DNA from: an uncultured delta proteobacterium
GTDB lineage: Bacteria > Desulfobacterota > Desulfovibrionia > Desulfovibrionales > Desulfovibrionaceae
DNA length: 64,000 nucleotides
Direction: 5' to 3'
Assembly (NCBI GenBank): GCA_903835685.1
Contig: CAILNX010000029.1
Location: forward strand, 1-64,000
Positions 1 to 7,843 of the stretch are shown one piece after another. Position numbers and translations under genes: made by a program. Below the pieces are notes generated by a model. The model did no database searches. It was not told where the DNA came from and saw nothing but the letters and a program-made list of their open reading frames with translations. Every line of letters begins with the position of its first letter. Position 1 is the stretch's first letter.

Positions 1-132
1 GCCAGGTTCAGGGGCCTTAAAAAAGACACCTTTTACTGGCATTTGAAAGAATGTGAATTTCGGTTTAATCATAGGGCGCAGGACATTTACAAAGTCCTCC
101 TCGAAATCATCAGAACTAGACCGCTGTTCTAG
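1..132 (+). pseudogene. C-terminal fragment of an IS1595/ISXO2-type transposase (cut by the window edge)
   Basis: An open frame runs from the first base to a TAG stop and encodes 43 residues. The stretch reading HLKECEFRFNHR followed by a short basic-hydrophobic end resembles the C-terminus of ISXO2-like (IS1595 family) DDE transposases, which end with a similar 'HLKEcE.R.N' block. Its base composition is clearly more AT-rich than the neighbouring genes, as expected for an inserted element. The rest of the gene lies left of the window, so it cannot be said whether the element is intact. The bases just after the stop (GCATGACCCTAAATT) may belong to the terminal inverted repeat, but only one end is visible. 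The family call is by eye and moderate. Confidence 0.55.
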
Positions 133-212
133 GCATGACCCTAAATTAAAATAATTATGTGTGCCTCTCCGCCTGGTTCAGAGGAAAGGCGTTCAGGAAT
201 TGGCCTTCGCCC

Positions 213-632
213 CTAGACCAAAAGCTGCCCGGTGGTGGTCAGGCCCAGCTTGCCGTGCTTGACCCCCTTGGTGGAGATGAGCCGCTCGGCCAGGCGCTTG
301 ATCTGGTCGGCCGGACCTTTAAGCACCAGAACCTCCAGACAGTTGTGGTGGTCCAGGTGCACGTGCAGGGTGGACAGGATCACGTCGTGGGCGTCGTGCT
401 GGATCTCGGTCAGGCGCTGGGCCAGGCCGCTTAAGTGGTGGTCGTAGACCAGGGACAGGGTCCCGGCCAGTTCGCCCGTGGCGTCCTCCCACTCCTTTTG
501 CACCAGGGTGTTGCGGATCAGGTCCCGGATGGCCTCGGACCTGGTCTGATAGCTCTTCTCCTCGCACAGGCGGTCGAATTTTTCCAGCAGGTCGGAGTCA
601 AGGGAGACTCCGAAGCGGATGGTCTGTCCCAT
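213..632 (-). CDS. nikR: nickel-responsive transcriptional regulator NikR
   Basis: This 139-residue protein has the ribbon-helix-helix N-terminus ([20 protein letters not shown]) followed by an ACT-like metal-binding domain. The nickel ligands of E. coli NikR (His76, His87, His89, Cys95) are matched with identical spacing by His79, His90, His92 and Cys98, in QHDAH and HVHLDHHNC. NikR represses nickel uptake genes when Ni(II) is bound; a sulfate reducer needs nickel for NiFe hydrogenases. The internal ATG was chosen because AAGGAG lies 6-7 bases before it; an upstream in-frame extension has no such signal. It follows the methyltransferase gene by 10 bases on the same strand and is probably cotranscribed. 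No nik transporter gene is visible here. Confidence 0.95.
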   Translation of the reverse strand: MGQTIRFGVSLDSDLLEKFDRLCEEKSYQTRSEAIRDLIRNTLVQKEWEDATGELAGTLSLVYDHHLSGLAQRLTEIQHDAHDVILSTLHVHLDHHNCLEVLVLKGPADQIKRLAERLISTKGVKHGKLGLTTTGQLLV

Positions 633-642
633 GGCCTTCTCC

Positions 643-1350
643 TTACGGTTTGGTGAGTTCCCAGATGTCCACGGTGACCGGGGTCCCGGGGCCGGGCACG
701 GTTTTTTCACCCGCGATCCGGGCCGCGATCCCGGCCTGGGCCAGGAGGTCCCAGGCCGGGCGGGCGATCTCCCGGCGGGGTTCGGCCACCAGGGCCAGGC
801 CGCCCGGGGCCAGGACCTGATCGAAAAATTGGCTTAAGGGGTCGAAGAAGCGGCGTTCGTACAGGATGTCCCCGGCCAGGACGACTTGGGCGCAGCCCGG
901 TTTCAGGGCCGGACTCCGCCAGTCCATGAGGGTCCACAGGGGCGCGGCCGGTCCCAAGAGTCCGCTCAACCCGGCGTTGTGCCGGGAAAAGGACACCGCG
1001 GGCCATTCATAGTCCAGGCCCAGGACTTTGGCCCCCAGCAGGGCGGCCACGATGCCGGAAAGGCCCAGGCCGCAGCCCAGGTCCAGGCACAGCCGCCCCT
1101 GGACCAAGTCCGGCCGCTCCTCCAGGAAGCGGCACAGGGCCAGGCTGCTGGGCCATAGCTCGGCCCAGTAGGGGATGCGCTCGTCCTGGCCGAAGTCCTC
1201 GCCGGTCATGGCCTCCCACAGGGCGTCCAGGTCCGCCGGGCGCTCGATGGGCAGGTCCCGGCCCAGGACCCGGGCCAGGAGCCGCTCAAAGGGCGGGTCT
1301 GGCAGGGACGTGGGCGCGCTGGCTGGGATATGAACCGGGGGGTGGGGCAT
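643..1350 (-). CDS. class I SAM-dependent methyltransferase (lysine methyltransferase-like)
   Basis: A 235-residue protein with SAM-binding motif [11 protein letters not shown] at residues 90-99, an acidic loop GLDYE near 111-115, and the upstream block YWAELWPSS (61-69). That last block is typical of the Methyltransf_16/METTL21-type family whose members methylate lysine side chains of proteins, while bacterial relatives are often labelled nicotinamide N-methyltransferase-like. The substrate cannot be told from the sequence. GGAGAA precedes the ATG. It lies immediately upstream of nikR, 10 bases apart, and shares its transcription unit, but a functional link to nickel is not shown by the protein itself. 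Confidence 0.8.
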   Translation of the reverse strand: MPHPPVHIPASAPTSLPDPPFERLLARVLGRDLPIERPADLDALWEAMTGEDFGQDERIPYWAELWPSSLALCRFLEERPDLVQGRLCLDLGCGLGLSGIVAALLGAKVLGLDYEWPAVSFSRHNAGLSGLLGPAAPLWTLMDWRSPALKPGCAQVVLAGDILYERRFFDPLSQFFDQVLAPGGLALVAEPRREIARPAWDLLAQAGIAARIAGEKTVPGPGTPVTVDIWELTKP

Positions 1351-1581
1351 GGCTTCTCCGTGGGAGGCCGCATTCTACGCCCGGAACGTGCCATTGTTCA
1401 AGGAAAAGATGTGCGCGCCGGTGGCGGACTGGCCCAGGAGGCGTGACACGCGCCCCAGGGTTCGATTCGGGGTGGCCCGGTTCGGGGGGCTGTTCGGAGT
1501 GATCTGTTTCGGGTCGGCATGGATATTGAAAGTCCAGGAGGGAGAGTCAAAATTTCCCTGTCCGGGAACCGGAGGAAGACC

Positions 1582-1953
1582 ATGTCCGTCATCCGTTGCC
1601 ATATCTGCCACGAAGCCATTTCGTCCTATGATTTCTACCTGAACCTGCCCCAGGGGACGGTGTGCAGCTCCTGCATCATCAACCGGGCCTGCGAGGCCGG
1701 GGATCTCAAGGTGCAGGCCAAGAGCCCGGAAAAGTCCCTGGATATCGGGGACCTGGAAGCCCTTTACCCCCACGTGCGCCCGGCTGAAACGGTCCTGGCC
1801 GCAGGCGGATTGCGTCAGGAAGAGGTCAGGCCGGAGCGGACCGCGATCCGCCGCGAACTGAAGCCGAATCAGGCTATTCGGGATTCCTCTGTCCTGGACG
1901 AGGCCAACGACGATTTCTGGGCCATGCCCGGGTTTTCGGGCAAGCCTGCGTAA
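1582..1953 (+). CDS. small zinc-ribbon protein, function unknown
   Basis: A 123-residue protein starting at an ATG preceded by GGAGGAAG. The N-terminal 31 residues carry CHIC at 6-9 and CSSC at 28-31, a two-knuckle pattern that would bind one zinc. The remainder is hydrophilic and without a recognisable domain. No signal peptide or membrane segment is seen, so it is probably cytoplasmic. A second protein in this window (12792-13019) has Cys pairs at nearly the same residues (6/9 and 27/30), suggesting a small paralogous family. The gene is transcribed away from the methyltransferase-nikR unit and converges on the glycosidase-like gene. Upstream in-frame codons could add 21 residues but lack a good ribosome binding site. 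Confidence 0.65.
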   Translation: MSVIRCHICHEAISSYDFYLNLPQGTVCSSCIINRACEAGDLKVQAKSPEKSLDIGDLEALYPHVRPAETVLAAGGLRQEEVRPERTAIRRELKPNQAIRDSSVLDEANDDFWAMPGFSGKPA

Positions 1954-2233
1954 GGTCGTATCCAGGACAAACGTCACGCCGAAAGAGAAGAAAAGAATAA
2001 TATTTTCTCTATGTTATACATTGGCGCCCTATCCAGGGGATTCGCGGACGCAGCACGAAAGTTGCGTTGCACAATTGACAGAACCTTTCATGGAGGCGCA
2101 AGAATAAGAAATAATTATTCTTATTCTTCTTTCTTGGCTGATTGTATTTCGGGAGCGCGACACGAGGAGAATTTCGACATCTGACGCGGCCCAGGCCGCT
2201 AAGATTTTGTCAGCCCGGAGGCTGACCCCAATT
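1954..2233. other. convergent intergenic region, AT-rich with inverted repeats
   Basis: About 280 bases between two convergent genes. It is strikingly AT-rich for this genome in two places: around 1980-2020 (AGAGAA ... TTCTCT flanking an AT run) and 2099-2126, where AGAATAA and TTATTCT bracket an imperfect AT palindrome. A GC hairpin (GTCAGCC-CGGA-GGCTGAC) lies at 2209-2226. No tRNA, convincing small ORF or promoter was recognised. The hairpins may serve as terminators for one or both genes. Confidence 0.4.
2209..2226 (-). terminator. GC hairpin just after the glycosidase-like gene, possible terminator
   Basis: A perfect 7-bp stem with a 4-base loop sits 8 bases past the stop codon of the leftward gene. 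There is no clear T-run on that strand, so it may be an RNA end-protecting hairpin or a Rho-type end rather than a classical intrinsic terminator. Confidence 0.35.
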
Positions 2234-3112
2234 TCAGGGTTTCAACGGCGCGCTGTCCTTGCTGGATGGCGCATTTTTTTTGCGGATGCCCAGGACATTG
2301 GGCAGGGGCCAGAACTGCGCGCCCTGGCCCGTGCGCAGGGAGCTGCCCAGGCCGCCGCCCCAGCCCCCGGTCAGGGCCGGGGTGCTGACGTACAGCGCGG
2401 CCTGGGGGCCGCCCTCCACGTACATGGCCGTGACCAGGTTTACGGGCAGGGACAGGAGCAGGTCGTTGAAGTCATGCACGGGCATGGACCGGGCGCTGTG
2501 CAGGAAATGGACCCGGCCCCGGTCGTCCACGGCCACGCTGGCGATGGCCACGGCCTCGGCGGCCAGGGGCCAGAGGTTCTCGCCCTGGCTGGTGATCATG
2601 CGGTAGTTCTGGACCACGGCGCCGTATTTGCCGAGAAGCGGCGGCAGGTCCTGGCGGGGCCGCTCCAGGATGTCCACGGGCCTCAACCCCGGCTCCAGGG
2701 GATCGAAAACGAAAAAGGCCCCGAAGCGGCTGTTGATGCGCGGATTATTGGTGTGGGTCCGGGTTTTCAGCAGCCCGGTGCTGGTCAGCCCGTCCTTCAA
2801 GTACATCCCGGCGTTGATCACGGCCGAAAGCCCGTACTTTTTGGCCCAGTCCGGCGGGGACTGGGCGGTCGTGCCCTGGGCCGAGGCGCAGAGCAGGGTG
2901 AAGTCGAAAAAGGCCGGGTCGATGATCAGGTCGGCCACCATGGAACCGCCTGTCGTGGCCGGTTCCGGGACGCTTTGTCCGTCCTCGGGATCGAAAAATT
3001 CCAGTTCCAGGCCGGGCTCCAGGACCCGTCCGGCCCAGGACGGGACAACGGAGAAGGACAAGACCAGGGCCGCCGCCCAGACCAGACGGATGAGGCGGCC
3101 CTGGACGTTCAT
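2234..3112 (-). CDS. exported phosphodiester glycosidase family (NAGPA/DUF2233-like) protein
   Basis: A 292-residue protein with a signal peptide (LVWAAALVLSFSVVPSWAG, cleavage after AWAG-type end near residue 28). The mature part shows the NAGPA-type signatures AVINAGMYLKDG and YVEGGPQAALYV, the Asn-Ala-Gly-Met and Glu-Gly-Gly blocks common to bacterial proteins related to the mammalian uncovering enzyme. Members cleave phosphodiester-linked sugars, or are annotated so; the real substrate in bacteria is mostly unknown. It should act in the periplasm. Its ATG overlaps the TGA of the upstream aldolase-like gene (ATGA), so the two are translationally coupled. A hairpin follows the stop codon. 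Confidence 0.75.
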   Translation of the reverse strand: MNVQGRLIRLVWAAALVLSFSVVPSWAGRVLEPGLELEFFDPEDGQSVPEPATTGGSMVADLIIDPAFFDFTLLCASAQGTTAQSPPDWAKKYGLSAVINAGMYLKDGLTSTGLLKTRTHTNNPRINSRFGAFFVFDPLEPGLRPVDILERPRQDLPPLLGKYGAVVQNYRMITSQGENLWPLAAEAVAIASVAVDDRGRVHFLHSARSMPVHDFNDLLLSLPVNLVTAMYVEGGPQAALYVSTPALTGGWGGGLGSSLRTGQGAQFWPLPNVLGIRKKNAPSSKDSAPLKP

Positions 3113-4287
3113 CGTTCCATCCTGGCCAAGTAGCGAGCCCGGCAGTCGTTTTCCACGGCCAGCAGGGTGGCGAAGGGTTCGTTGAAGTCCCTGCGGCCCA
3201 CGGCGAAAAGCCCGTGCCCGTAGACCAGGACCCCCCGGCGCTCGCGCATGGCCGGGGGTAGGGTGTTGCACAGGCCGGTGGGGCCGGTGCCCACCTCGCC
3301 GGGCACGATGGGGATGTCCCCCACGAACCGGGGTTGGTCGCAGCGGATATGGCACTGGCCCAGGTTCGGGCAGTCAGCCAGGGCGCAGTCCATGGACATG
3401 ATCACCGAGAAGCGCGGGTGCCCGTGCAGAATGGCCCGTAAGGCCGTGCCCTCGTAGACCCGGCGGTGGGCGGTGAACTCGCTGGAGGCCGTGAGCGCCG
3501 CGCAGGAGGACCCGTCCAAGGGGCAGGGGTCCACGGCCCCGGCCAGTTCGTCCAGGGAGGAGCCGGTCTGGCTGATGAACAGGGTGTCCTCGAATAGATA
3601 GGAGATGTTCCCGAAATAGGAGTCCACCAGCCCGTAGCCCACGGTGGCCGCGCCGGCCTGGTCCATGGCCCGGTAGACCTCCTCTTCCGTGGCAAACGGG
3701 CCGGGGGCGAGGATGGGCAGGTCCGTGCGGGGCGGGGGCAGGTGGGCCAGGGTCTGGTCAAAGGCCGCCTGGCGGGGGCCGGAAAAATCCCCCCGGTCCT
3801 TGGCCCGCAGGCAGTCCAGGAAGAATTTCACGAAGCAGGAAAAAAGCGTGGAGCTGTAGGTCACAAAGGCCTGCTCCGGGCTCACGGTGCCAAAGGAGAG
3901 CACCCCCAGGCCGGGCACGATGACCGCCTTGCGGCTGCGCAGGGCCGAGGCCAAGGCGGCCGGGTCCAGGTCCGGGACCACGGGCAGGTCGTGCAGAAAG
4001 GTGCGGGTCTCGCAGTCCTCGGGCCGGATGGGTCGGCCGCTCTCCAGGGACTCCCGGGCCAGGAAGTCCACGCAGGTGCGGTAAGGCTCGGCCGGGCGGG
4101 CGAAGAGCAGGGAATTGATGTTCAGGGCCTCGAACAGCCCGGGCAGGGGACTGGTGCCGGGATCGGTCAAAGGGGAGGCCCGGTTCCAGACCAGCTCGGC
4201 GTCCAGACCGCCCAGGACCGTGTCCTCGGGCCGGGTCAGTCCGGCTGCGGCCAGCTTCCCGGCATATTTGGCGAGCAGTCGTTCCAT
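3109..4287 (-). CDS. class II aldolase/adducin-domain protein with an extra N-terminal half
   Basis: The protein is 392 residues, nearly twice the usual length of class II aldolases (about 210-230). The C-terminal half (about 185-392) holds a whole aldolase domain: GNIS, then FISQTGSSLDEL, the SSEFTAHRRVY block carrying the catalytic Glu, HGHP and YGHG histidines that would bind a divalent metal. The N-terminal half contains KAVIVPGLGVLSFG followed by an amphipathic helix, which looks like the C-terminal part of a second, degenerate aldolase-type domain. It lacks the HGHP block. The enzyme probably cleaves or isomerises a sugar phosphate, but the substrate cannot be assigned. The stop overlaps the start of the glycosidase-like gene. 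The start has only a weak GGGAA signal. Confidence 0.7.
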   Translation of the reverse strand: MERLLAKYAGKLAAAGLTRPEDTVLGGLDAELVWNRASPLTDPGTSPLPGLFEALNINSLLFARPAEPYRTCVDFLARESLESGRPIRPEDCETRTFLHDLPVVPDLDPAALASALRSRKAVIVPGLGVLSFGTVSPEQAFVTYSSTLFSCFVKFFLDCLRAKDRGDFSGPRQAAFDQTLAHLPPPRTDLPILAPGPFATEEEVYRAMDQAGAATVGYGLVDSYFGNISYLFEDTLFISQTGSSLDELAGAVDPCPLDGSSCAALTASSEFTAHRRVYEGTALRAILHGHPRFSVIMSMDCALADCPNLGQCHIRCDQPRFVGDIPIVPGEVGTGPTGLCNTLPPAMRERRGVLVYGHGLFAVGRRDFNEPFATLLAVENDCRARYLARMER

Positions 4288-4382
4288 GGCGTTTCCCAGG
4301 GCGCAGGAAAAGACCCTGTGCGTGAGGGATATATGCCACGGCCCTGGCCCCTTGTCCATGCAGGGCCGGTGAGGCCTTCTGG

Positions 4383-5177
4383 CTAGAAGAGACTCCAGAT
4401 CATCTTCACGGCCATGCCGTACAAGAGGATGGCGAAGACCTTCTTCAGCTTGGGCACGGGCAGCTTGTGGGCCAGCCTGGCCCCGAAGGGCGCGGTGAAC
4501 ATGCTCACGGCCGCGATGCCCACCAGGGCCGGGATGTACACAAAGCCCAGGTGCGGCTCGGGCAGGCCGGACACGGACCAGCCCTGGACCACGTAGCCCA
4601 AGGCCCCGGCCAGGGCGATGGGCAGGCCGATGGCCGAGGAGGTGCCCACGGCGTTGTGCATGGTCAGGTTGCACCAGACCATGAAGGGCACGGACATGGT
4701 GCCCCCGCCGATGCCCACCAGGGCCGAGACCAGGCCGATGCCGCTGCCCACCCCGAACATCCCGGCCGCGCCAGGGGCCGTGCGGCCGCCCTTGGGCTTG
4801 ATGTCCAGGAGCATCTGGGTGCCCACGTACAGGAGGAAGGTGGCGAAAAAGCCCTTGAGAAACCGGGTGGAGAGCTGGGCCGCCACCCAGGAGCCGAAAA
4901 AGGTCCCCACCAGGATGCCCGGGGTGATGGCCTTGACGATGCCCCAGTTCACGGCCCCGTGCTTGTGGTGCGCCCGGAAGCTGGAGATGGAGGTGAAGAT
5001 GATGGTGCCGAGCGAGGTGCCCAGGGCCATGTGCTGGATGACGTTGGGGGAGAAATCCTGGAAGGCGAAGGCGAAATTGAGCATGGGCACGATGATCAGC
5101 CCGCCGCCCACGCCGAGCAGCCCGGCCAGGACGCCAGCCACCCCGCCCAGGGCCAGATAGATGAGCCAGGTTTCCAT
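4383..5177 (-). CDS. TSUP family (TauE/SafE) anion permease
   Basis: A 264-residue polytopic inner-membrane protein. The two-repeat architecture of the TSUP family is plain: GVGGGLIIVP at 22-31 in the first half and GIGGGTMSVP at 155-164 in the second. Members export or take up sulfite, sulfonates, sulfoacetate or related C2/sulfur anions; in a sulfate reducer a sulfur oxyanion is a fair guess, not shown. The start was placed at the ATG preceded by AAGGAG; the longer frame would add 30 hydrophilic residues. It is transcribed divergently from an AraC regulator 115 bases away, which is the likely controller. Confidence 0.85.
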   Translation of the reverse strand: METWLIYLALGGVAGVLAGLLGVGGGLIIVPMLNFAFAFQDFSPNVIQHMALGTSLGTIIFTSISSFRAHHKHGAVNWGIVKAITPGILVGTFFGSWVAAQLSTRFLKGFFATFLLYVGTQMLLDIKPKGGRTAPGAAGMFGVGSGIGLVSALVGIGGGTMSVPFMVWCNLTMHNAVGTSSAIGLPIALAGALGYVVQGWSVSGLPEPHLGFVYIPALVGIAAVSMFTAPFGARLAHKLPVPKLKKVFAILLYGMAVKMIWSLF

Positions 5178-5292
5178 GAGCGCTCCTTCACCTGTTGCGT
5201 CGGCCCCGGCCTTGCGCCGAGAAAATGGGCCGCGATGAGAACCCCGTATACCGCCTTGTGTCTTCATCCTGCTTGCGCTAAAAGGCCAAATT

Positions 5293-6093
5293 ATGCCGCA
5301 AAACGGACAACATGCCTTTCAGCGCTCCCTGCCGGTCATGACCAGCCTGCCCCGGCCGGTCTACGTCCGGGTGGAGTCCCTGCCCGCCGGGTCCTTCATC
5401 GAGCCCCATGGCCACGACTGGGTCCAGCTCTCCTACGCCGTGAGCGGGGTGCTGGACGTGCGCACCCCGTCCGGGAATTTCGTGGCCCCACCCCACTGGG
5501 CCATCTGGATACCTCCGGGGGTACGGCACGAGGTGGTCACCTCGGATCGGGCCGAGATGCGCAACCTGTATCTGGACCCCGAGGCGGCCAAACGCCCCCG
5601 GGACCGCTGCCAGGTGCTGGAGATCTCCCCCCTGGTGCGGGAGTTGATCCTGGCCGTGGCCGCCCTGCCCGCGGAATACGACCGGACTGGCCCGGACGGG
5701 CGTCTGGCCGCCGTGCTCCTGGACCAGCTCTCGGCCCTGCCCGAGGCCGGGTTCTCCCTGCCCCTGCCCGAGGACCAGCGCCTGTCGGCCGTGTGCGCGG
5801 CCCTGCGCCAGGCCCCGGACGACCACCATCCCCTGGCGCATTGGGCGGCCATGGCCTCCATGTCCGAGCGGACCCTGGCCCGGCTCTTCCGCCGGGAAAC
5901 GGGCTTAAGCTTTAGGGAGTGGCGGCAGCGGCTGCGCCTGATGCTGGCCCTGTCCGGACTGGAGCAGGGCAAGAGCGTGACCACGGCCGCCCTGGAATGC
6001 GGGTACGACTCCATTTCGGCCTTCATCGCGGCCTTCAAACGCCTGTTCGGGCACACCCCCGGCGAGTTCCAGGCCGCCCTGCTCGGGAGATGA
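5293..6093 (+). CDS. AraC family transcriptional regulator with N-terminal cupin
   Basis: A 266-residue protein. The N-terminal half is a cupin-type sensor (SFIEPHGHDWVQLSYAVSG, then GVRHEV), and the last 100 residues hold two helix-turn-helix units, with MSERTLARLFRRETGLSF and the family signature ECGYDSISAFIAAFKRLFG. This layout, including HDWVQL and PPGVRHEV, is like the NimR/YeaM-type subgroup that often sits divergent from a transporter gene and activates it on substrate excess. The divergent TSUP gene fits that pattern. An alternative start at MTSLPRP, 15 codons further in, is possible. Confidence 0.88.
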   Translation: MPQNGQHAFQRSLPVMTSLPRPVYVRVESLPAGSFIEPHGHDWVQLSYAVSGVLDVRTPSGNFVAPPHWAIWIPPGVRHEVVTSDRAEMRNLYLDPEAAKRPRDRCQVLEISPLVRELILAVAALPAEYDRTGPDGRLAAVLLDQLSALPEAGFSLPLPEDQRLSAVCAALRQAPDDHHPLAHWAAMASMSERTLARLFRRETGLSFREWRQRLRLMLALSGLEQGKSVTTAALECGYDSISAFIAAFKRLFGHTPGEFQAALLGR

Positions 6094-6241
6094 TTCTTTT
6101 CCAGAGAATCACAAATCGCATCAGGATCGTTGCCCCTTTGCTTCCCAATGCGCCCGGGATGTGATAACGCGCCTGAGAAGAACCGCTGCCTTCCCGGGCG
6201 GATTTCCGACGGGACAAGCCGGACGGTTCAGGGGCGTTGCC

Positions 6242-7042
6242 GTGCGTCGAGTGGGCGTATTTCTCCTCCTGTGGCTCCTGGTCGTGACTGCGACCGGGCG
6301 GGCGGGCCAGCTCGACCGGGTTCTGTTCATGAGCGAGGAATACCCGCCCTTTAATTTTGAGCAGGACGGGCGGCCCCAGGGGCTGTCCATCGAGCTTCTG
6401 GCCGAGGTGTTCCGGATTACCGGGTCCGGGCGGAGCGTGGACGAGGTCCAGATTCTGCCCTGGGCCAGAAGCTACCGGGCCGTGCAGGAGCAGGCCGATA
6501 CCTGCCTCTTTGTCATGACCCGCACCAGGGAGCGCGAAGCTCTCTTCAAATGGGCCGGACCCGTGGCCCCCACCCGCATCGTGCTTCTGGCCAAAAAAGG
6601 GGCCGGGGTGATTGTCCGCTCCCCCCACGACCTGCGCAAATACCGCATCGGCGTGGTCCGCGACGACGTGGGCCAGCAGCTCCTGGAAAAGGCCGGGTAC
6701 CCCCAGGCCCGCATGGAGATGGTCTCAAGCTCCGCGCACAACGCCGAAAAGCTGGCCCGGGGCCGCATCGACGCCTGGGCCTACGAGGAAAGCGTGGCCC
6801 GCTACGTGCTGGGCTCCATCGGCCAGGACCCGGCCCAGTACGAGAGTGTGTACACCTTTCAGACCGGGGCCGTGTATTTCGCCTTCAACCGGCGAACCGA
6901 CGACGCGGCCGTGGCGGAAATGCAGGCGGCCCTGGACCGGCTGCGGTCCCAGGGGGTGATCCGGGGCATTCTGGCCCGCTATGGGGTGATGGGAGGGGAG
7001 CGGGAACCCAAAGGGCAAAAGGGAGGGTCGGCTCCCCGATGA
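6242..7042 (+). CDS. periplasmic solute-binding protein (SBP_bac_3 type)
   Basis: With the GTG at 6242 the protein is 266 residues and begins with a clean signal peptide (MRRVGVFLLLWLLVV..., cleavage near TGRAG). The mature part follows the family 3 solute-binding fold: RVLFMSEEYPPFNF, then a ligand-binding block with PWARSYRAVQ and MTRTREREALFKW. Proteins of this subgroup in Desulfovibrio often lack a linked ABC permease and may work as sensors or receptors. No permease gene is adjacent. The frame stays open to a GTG at 6161, but that would put 27 residues before the signal peptide; the 6242 start has AGGGG upstream. The C-terminus is rich in Gly, Lys and Glu. Confidence 0.75.
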   Translation: MRRVGVFLLLWLLVVTATGRAGQLDRVLFMSEEYPPFNFEQDGRPQGLSIELLAEVFRITGSGRSVDEVQILPWARSYRAVQEQADTCLFVMTRTREREALFKWAGPVAPTRIVLLAKKGAGVIVRSPHDLRKYRIGVVRDDVGQQLLEKAGYPQARMEMVSSSAHNAEKLARGRIDAWAYEESVARYVLGSIGQDPAQYESVYTFQTGAVYFAFNRRTDDAAVAEMQAALDRLRSQGVIRGILARYGVMGGEREPKGQKGGSAPR

Positions 7043-7480
7043 ATCTTCTTGCGGCAACCTTGGAGGACTGGGACAACTGGGGAGCCGACCCGGTGACAAA
7101 AGAAGGAATTGTCGAAAAAGAAGGTAAGACAGGAATTCGGTGATGGCAAGAACAATAATGTTAAAATTTGATGTCCATTTCTTCCTGCCTGGCCAAAAAT
7201 CGCTCATATTTTCGCTTGATTTGAAAAAGAACCCTTTGAAATAGCAACAGATTTTTTTTTGAGTTCTGCTCTGCGCGGGCTCCAGTTTTCGACCCTCATC
7301 GAATGACCTCCTGATTTTGTCGTTTGTGGTCCCTTCGAATAAATGGCTTTTTTGCAATGGGTTGCACACTCCTGATCCCTCGCGCTTCAGCCGGAAGTGG
7401 GCTTGACCGGGCCTGGCCGGGCAGCGATACAGGAGGGGAGGGCCGGGTGGTCCATCCGGAAAATCAAGAGAGGTCCCCTG
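7043..7480. other. 438-base intergenic region with an AT-rich island
   Basis: No gene is convincing here. The part from about 7105 to 7360 is much more AT-rich than the surroundings and contains two poly-T stretches (TTTTTTTTTT near 7251 and TTTTTT near 7350) without a clear stem before them. Short frames in it have no ribosome binding site or coding bias. It may hold the promoter of the small exported protein or be a remnant of foreign DNA. Confidence 0.35.
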
Positions 7481-7828
7481 ATGTTTCGTCCATGGGTTTT
7501 GGTGTCTGTGTTCTTTGTTCTGCTGGCCTTGGCCCCATTGGCCCGGGCGGCCAACCTGGGCTGCGTCGTGAACCTGGGGCCTGTGGACGCTGGCGGGACC
7601 ATCGCCGGGGTGGACAATGGCTATTTCGGCCGTTTCGCGGCCGAGGCCCATGGCAGCACCTGCCGGAGCCTGGATGCCGGGGTCTACGAAATGTCCCTTG
7701 AGTACGGGCGGCTCAAGCGCAGCTTACGTTTCGAGGTGTTCCGTCACCCGATCCAGACCGAGTTCACGTTCAAAATGCCGTCCAGTTCGGAGAACGAGGA
7801 ATTGTTCTGGCTGGTCAAGCTGGAGTGA
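7481..7828 (+). CDS. small exported protein, function unknown
   Basis: A 115-residue protein with an N-terminal signal peptide (MFRPWVLVSVFFVLLALAPL, cleavage at ARA-A around residue 24). The mature domain of about 90 residues is predicted by eye to be mostly beta strand and holds two cysteines (NLGCVV and STCRSL) that could form a disulfide in the periplasm. I do not recognise the family. The ATG follows AGAGAGG; the longer upstream frame lacks a signal. It converges with lpdA, with only 15 bases between the stops. Confidence 0.6.
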   Translation: MFRPWVLVSVFFVLLALAPLARAANLGCVVNLGPVDAGGTIAGVDNGYFGRFAAEAHGSTCRSLDAGVYEMSLEYGRLKRSLRFEVFRHPIQTEFTFKMPSSSENEELFWLVKLE

Positions 7829-7843
7829 GGGAACGTCCGGCGG

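Noticed and set aside
133-212. Complete right end of an insertion sequence
   Set aside because: Only one end is in the window and no duplicated target site can be compared, so the border cannot be set.
6092-6110. Hairpin after the AraC gene as intrinsic terminator (GATTCT / AGAATC)
   Set aside because: The stem is six AT-rich pairs and no T-run follows.
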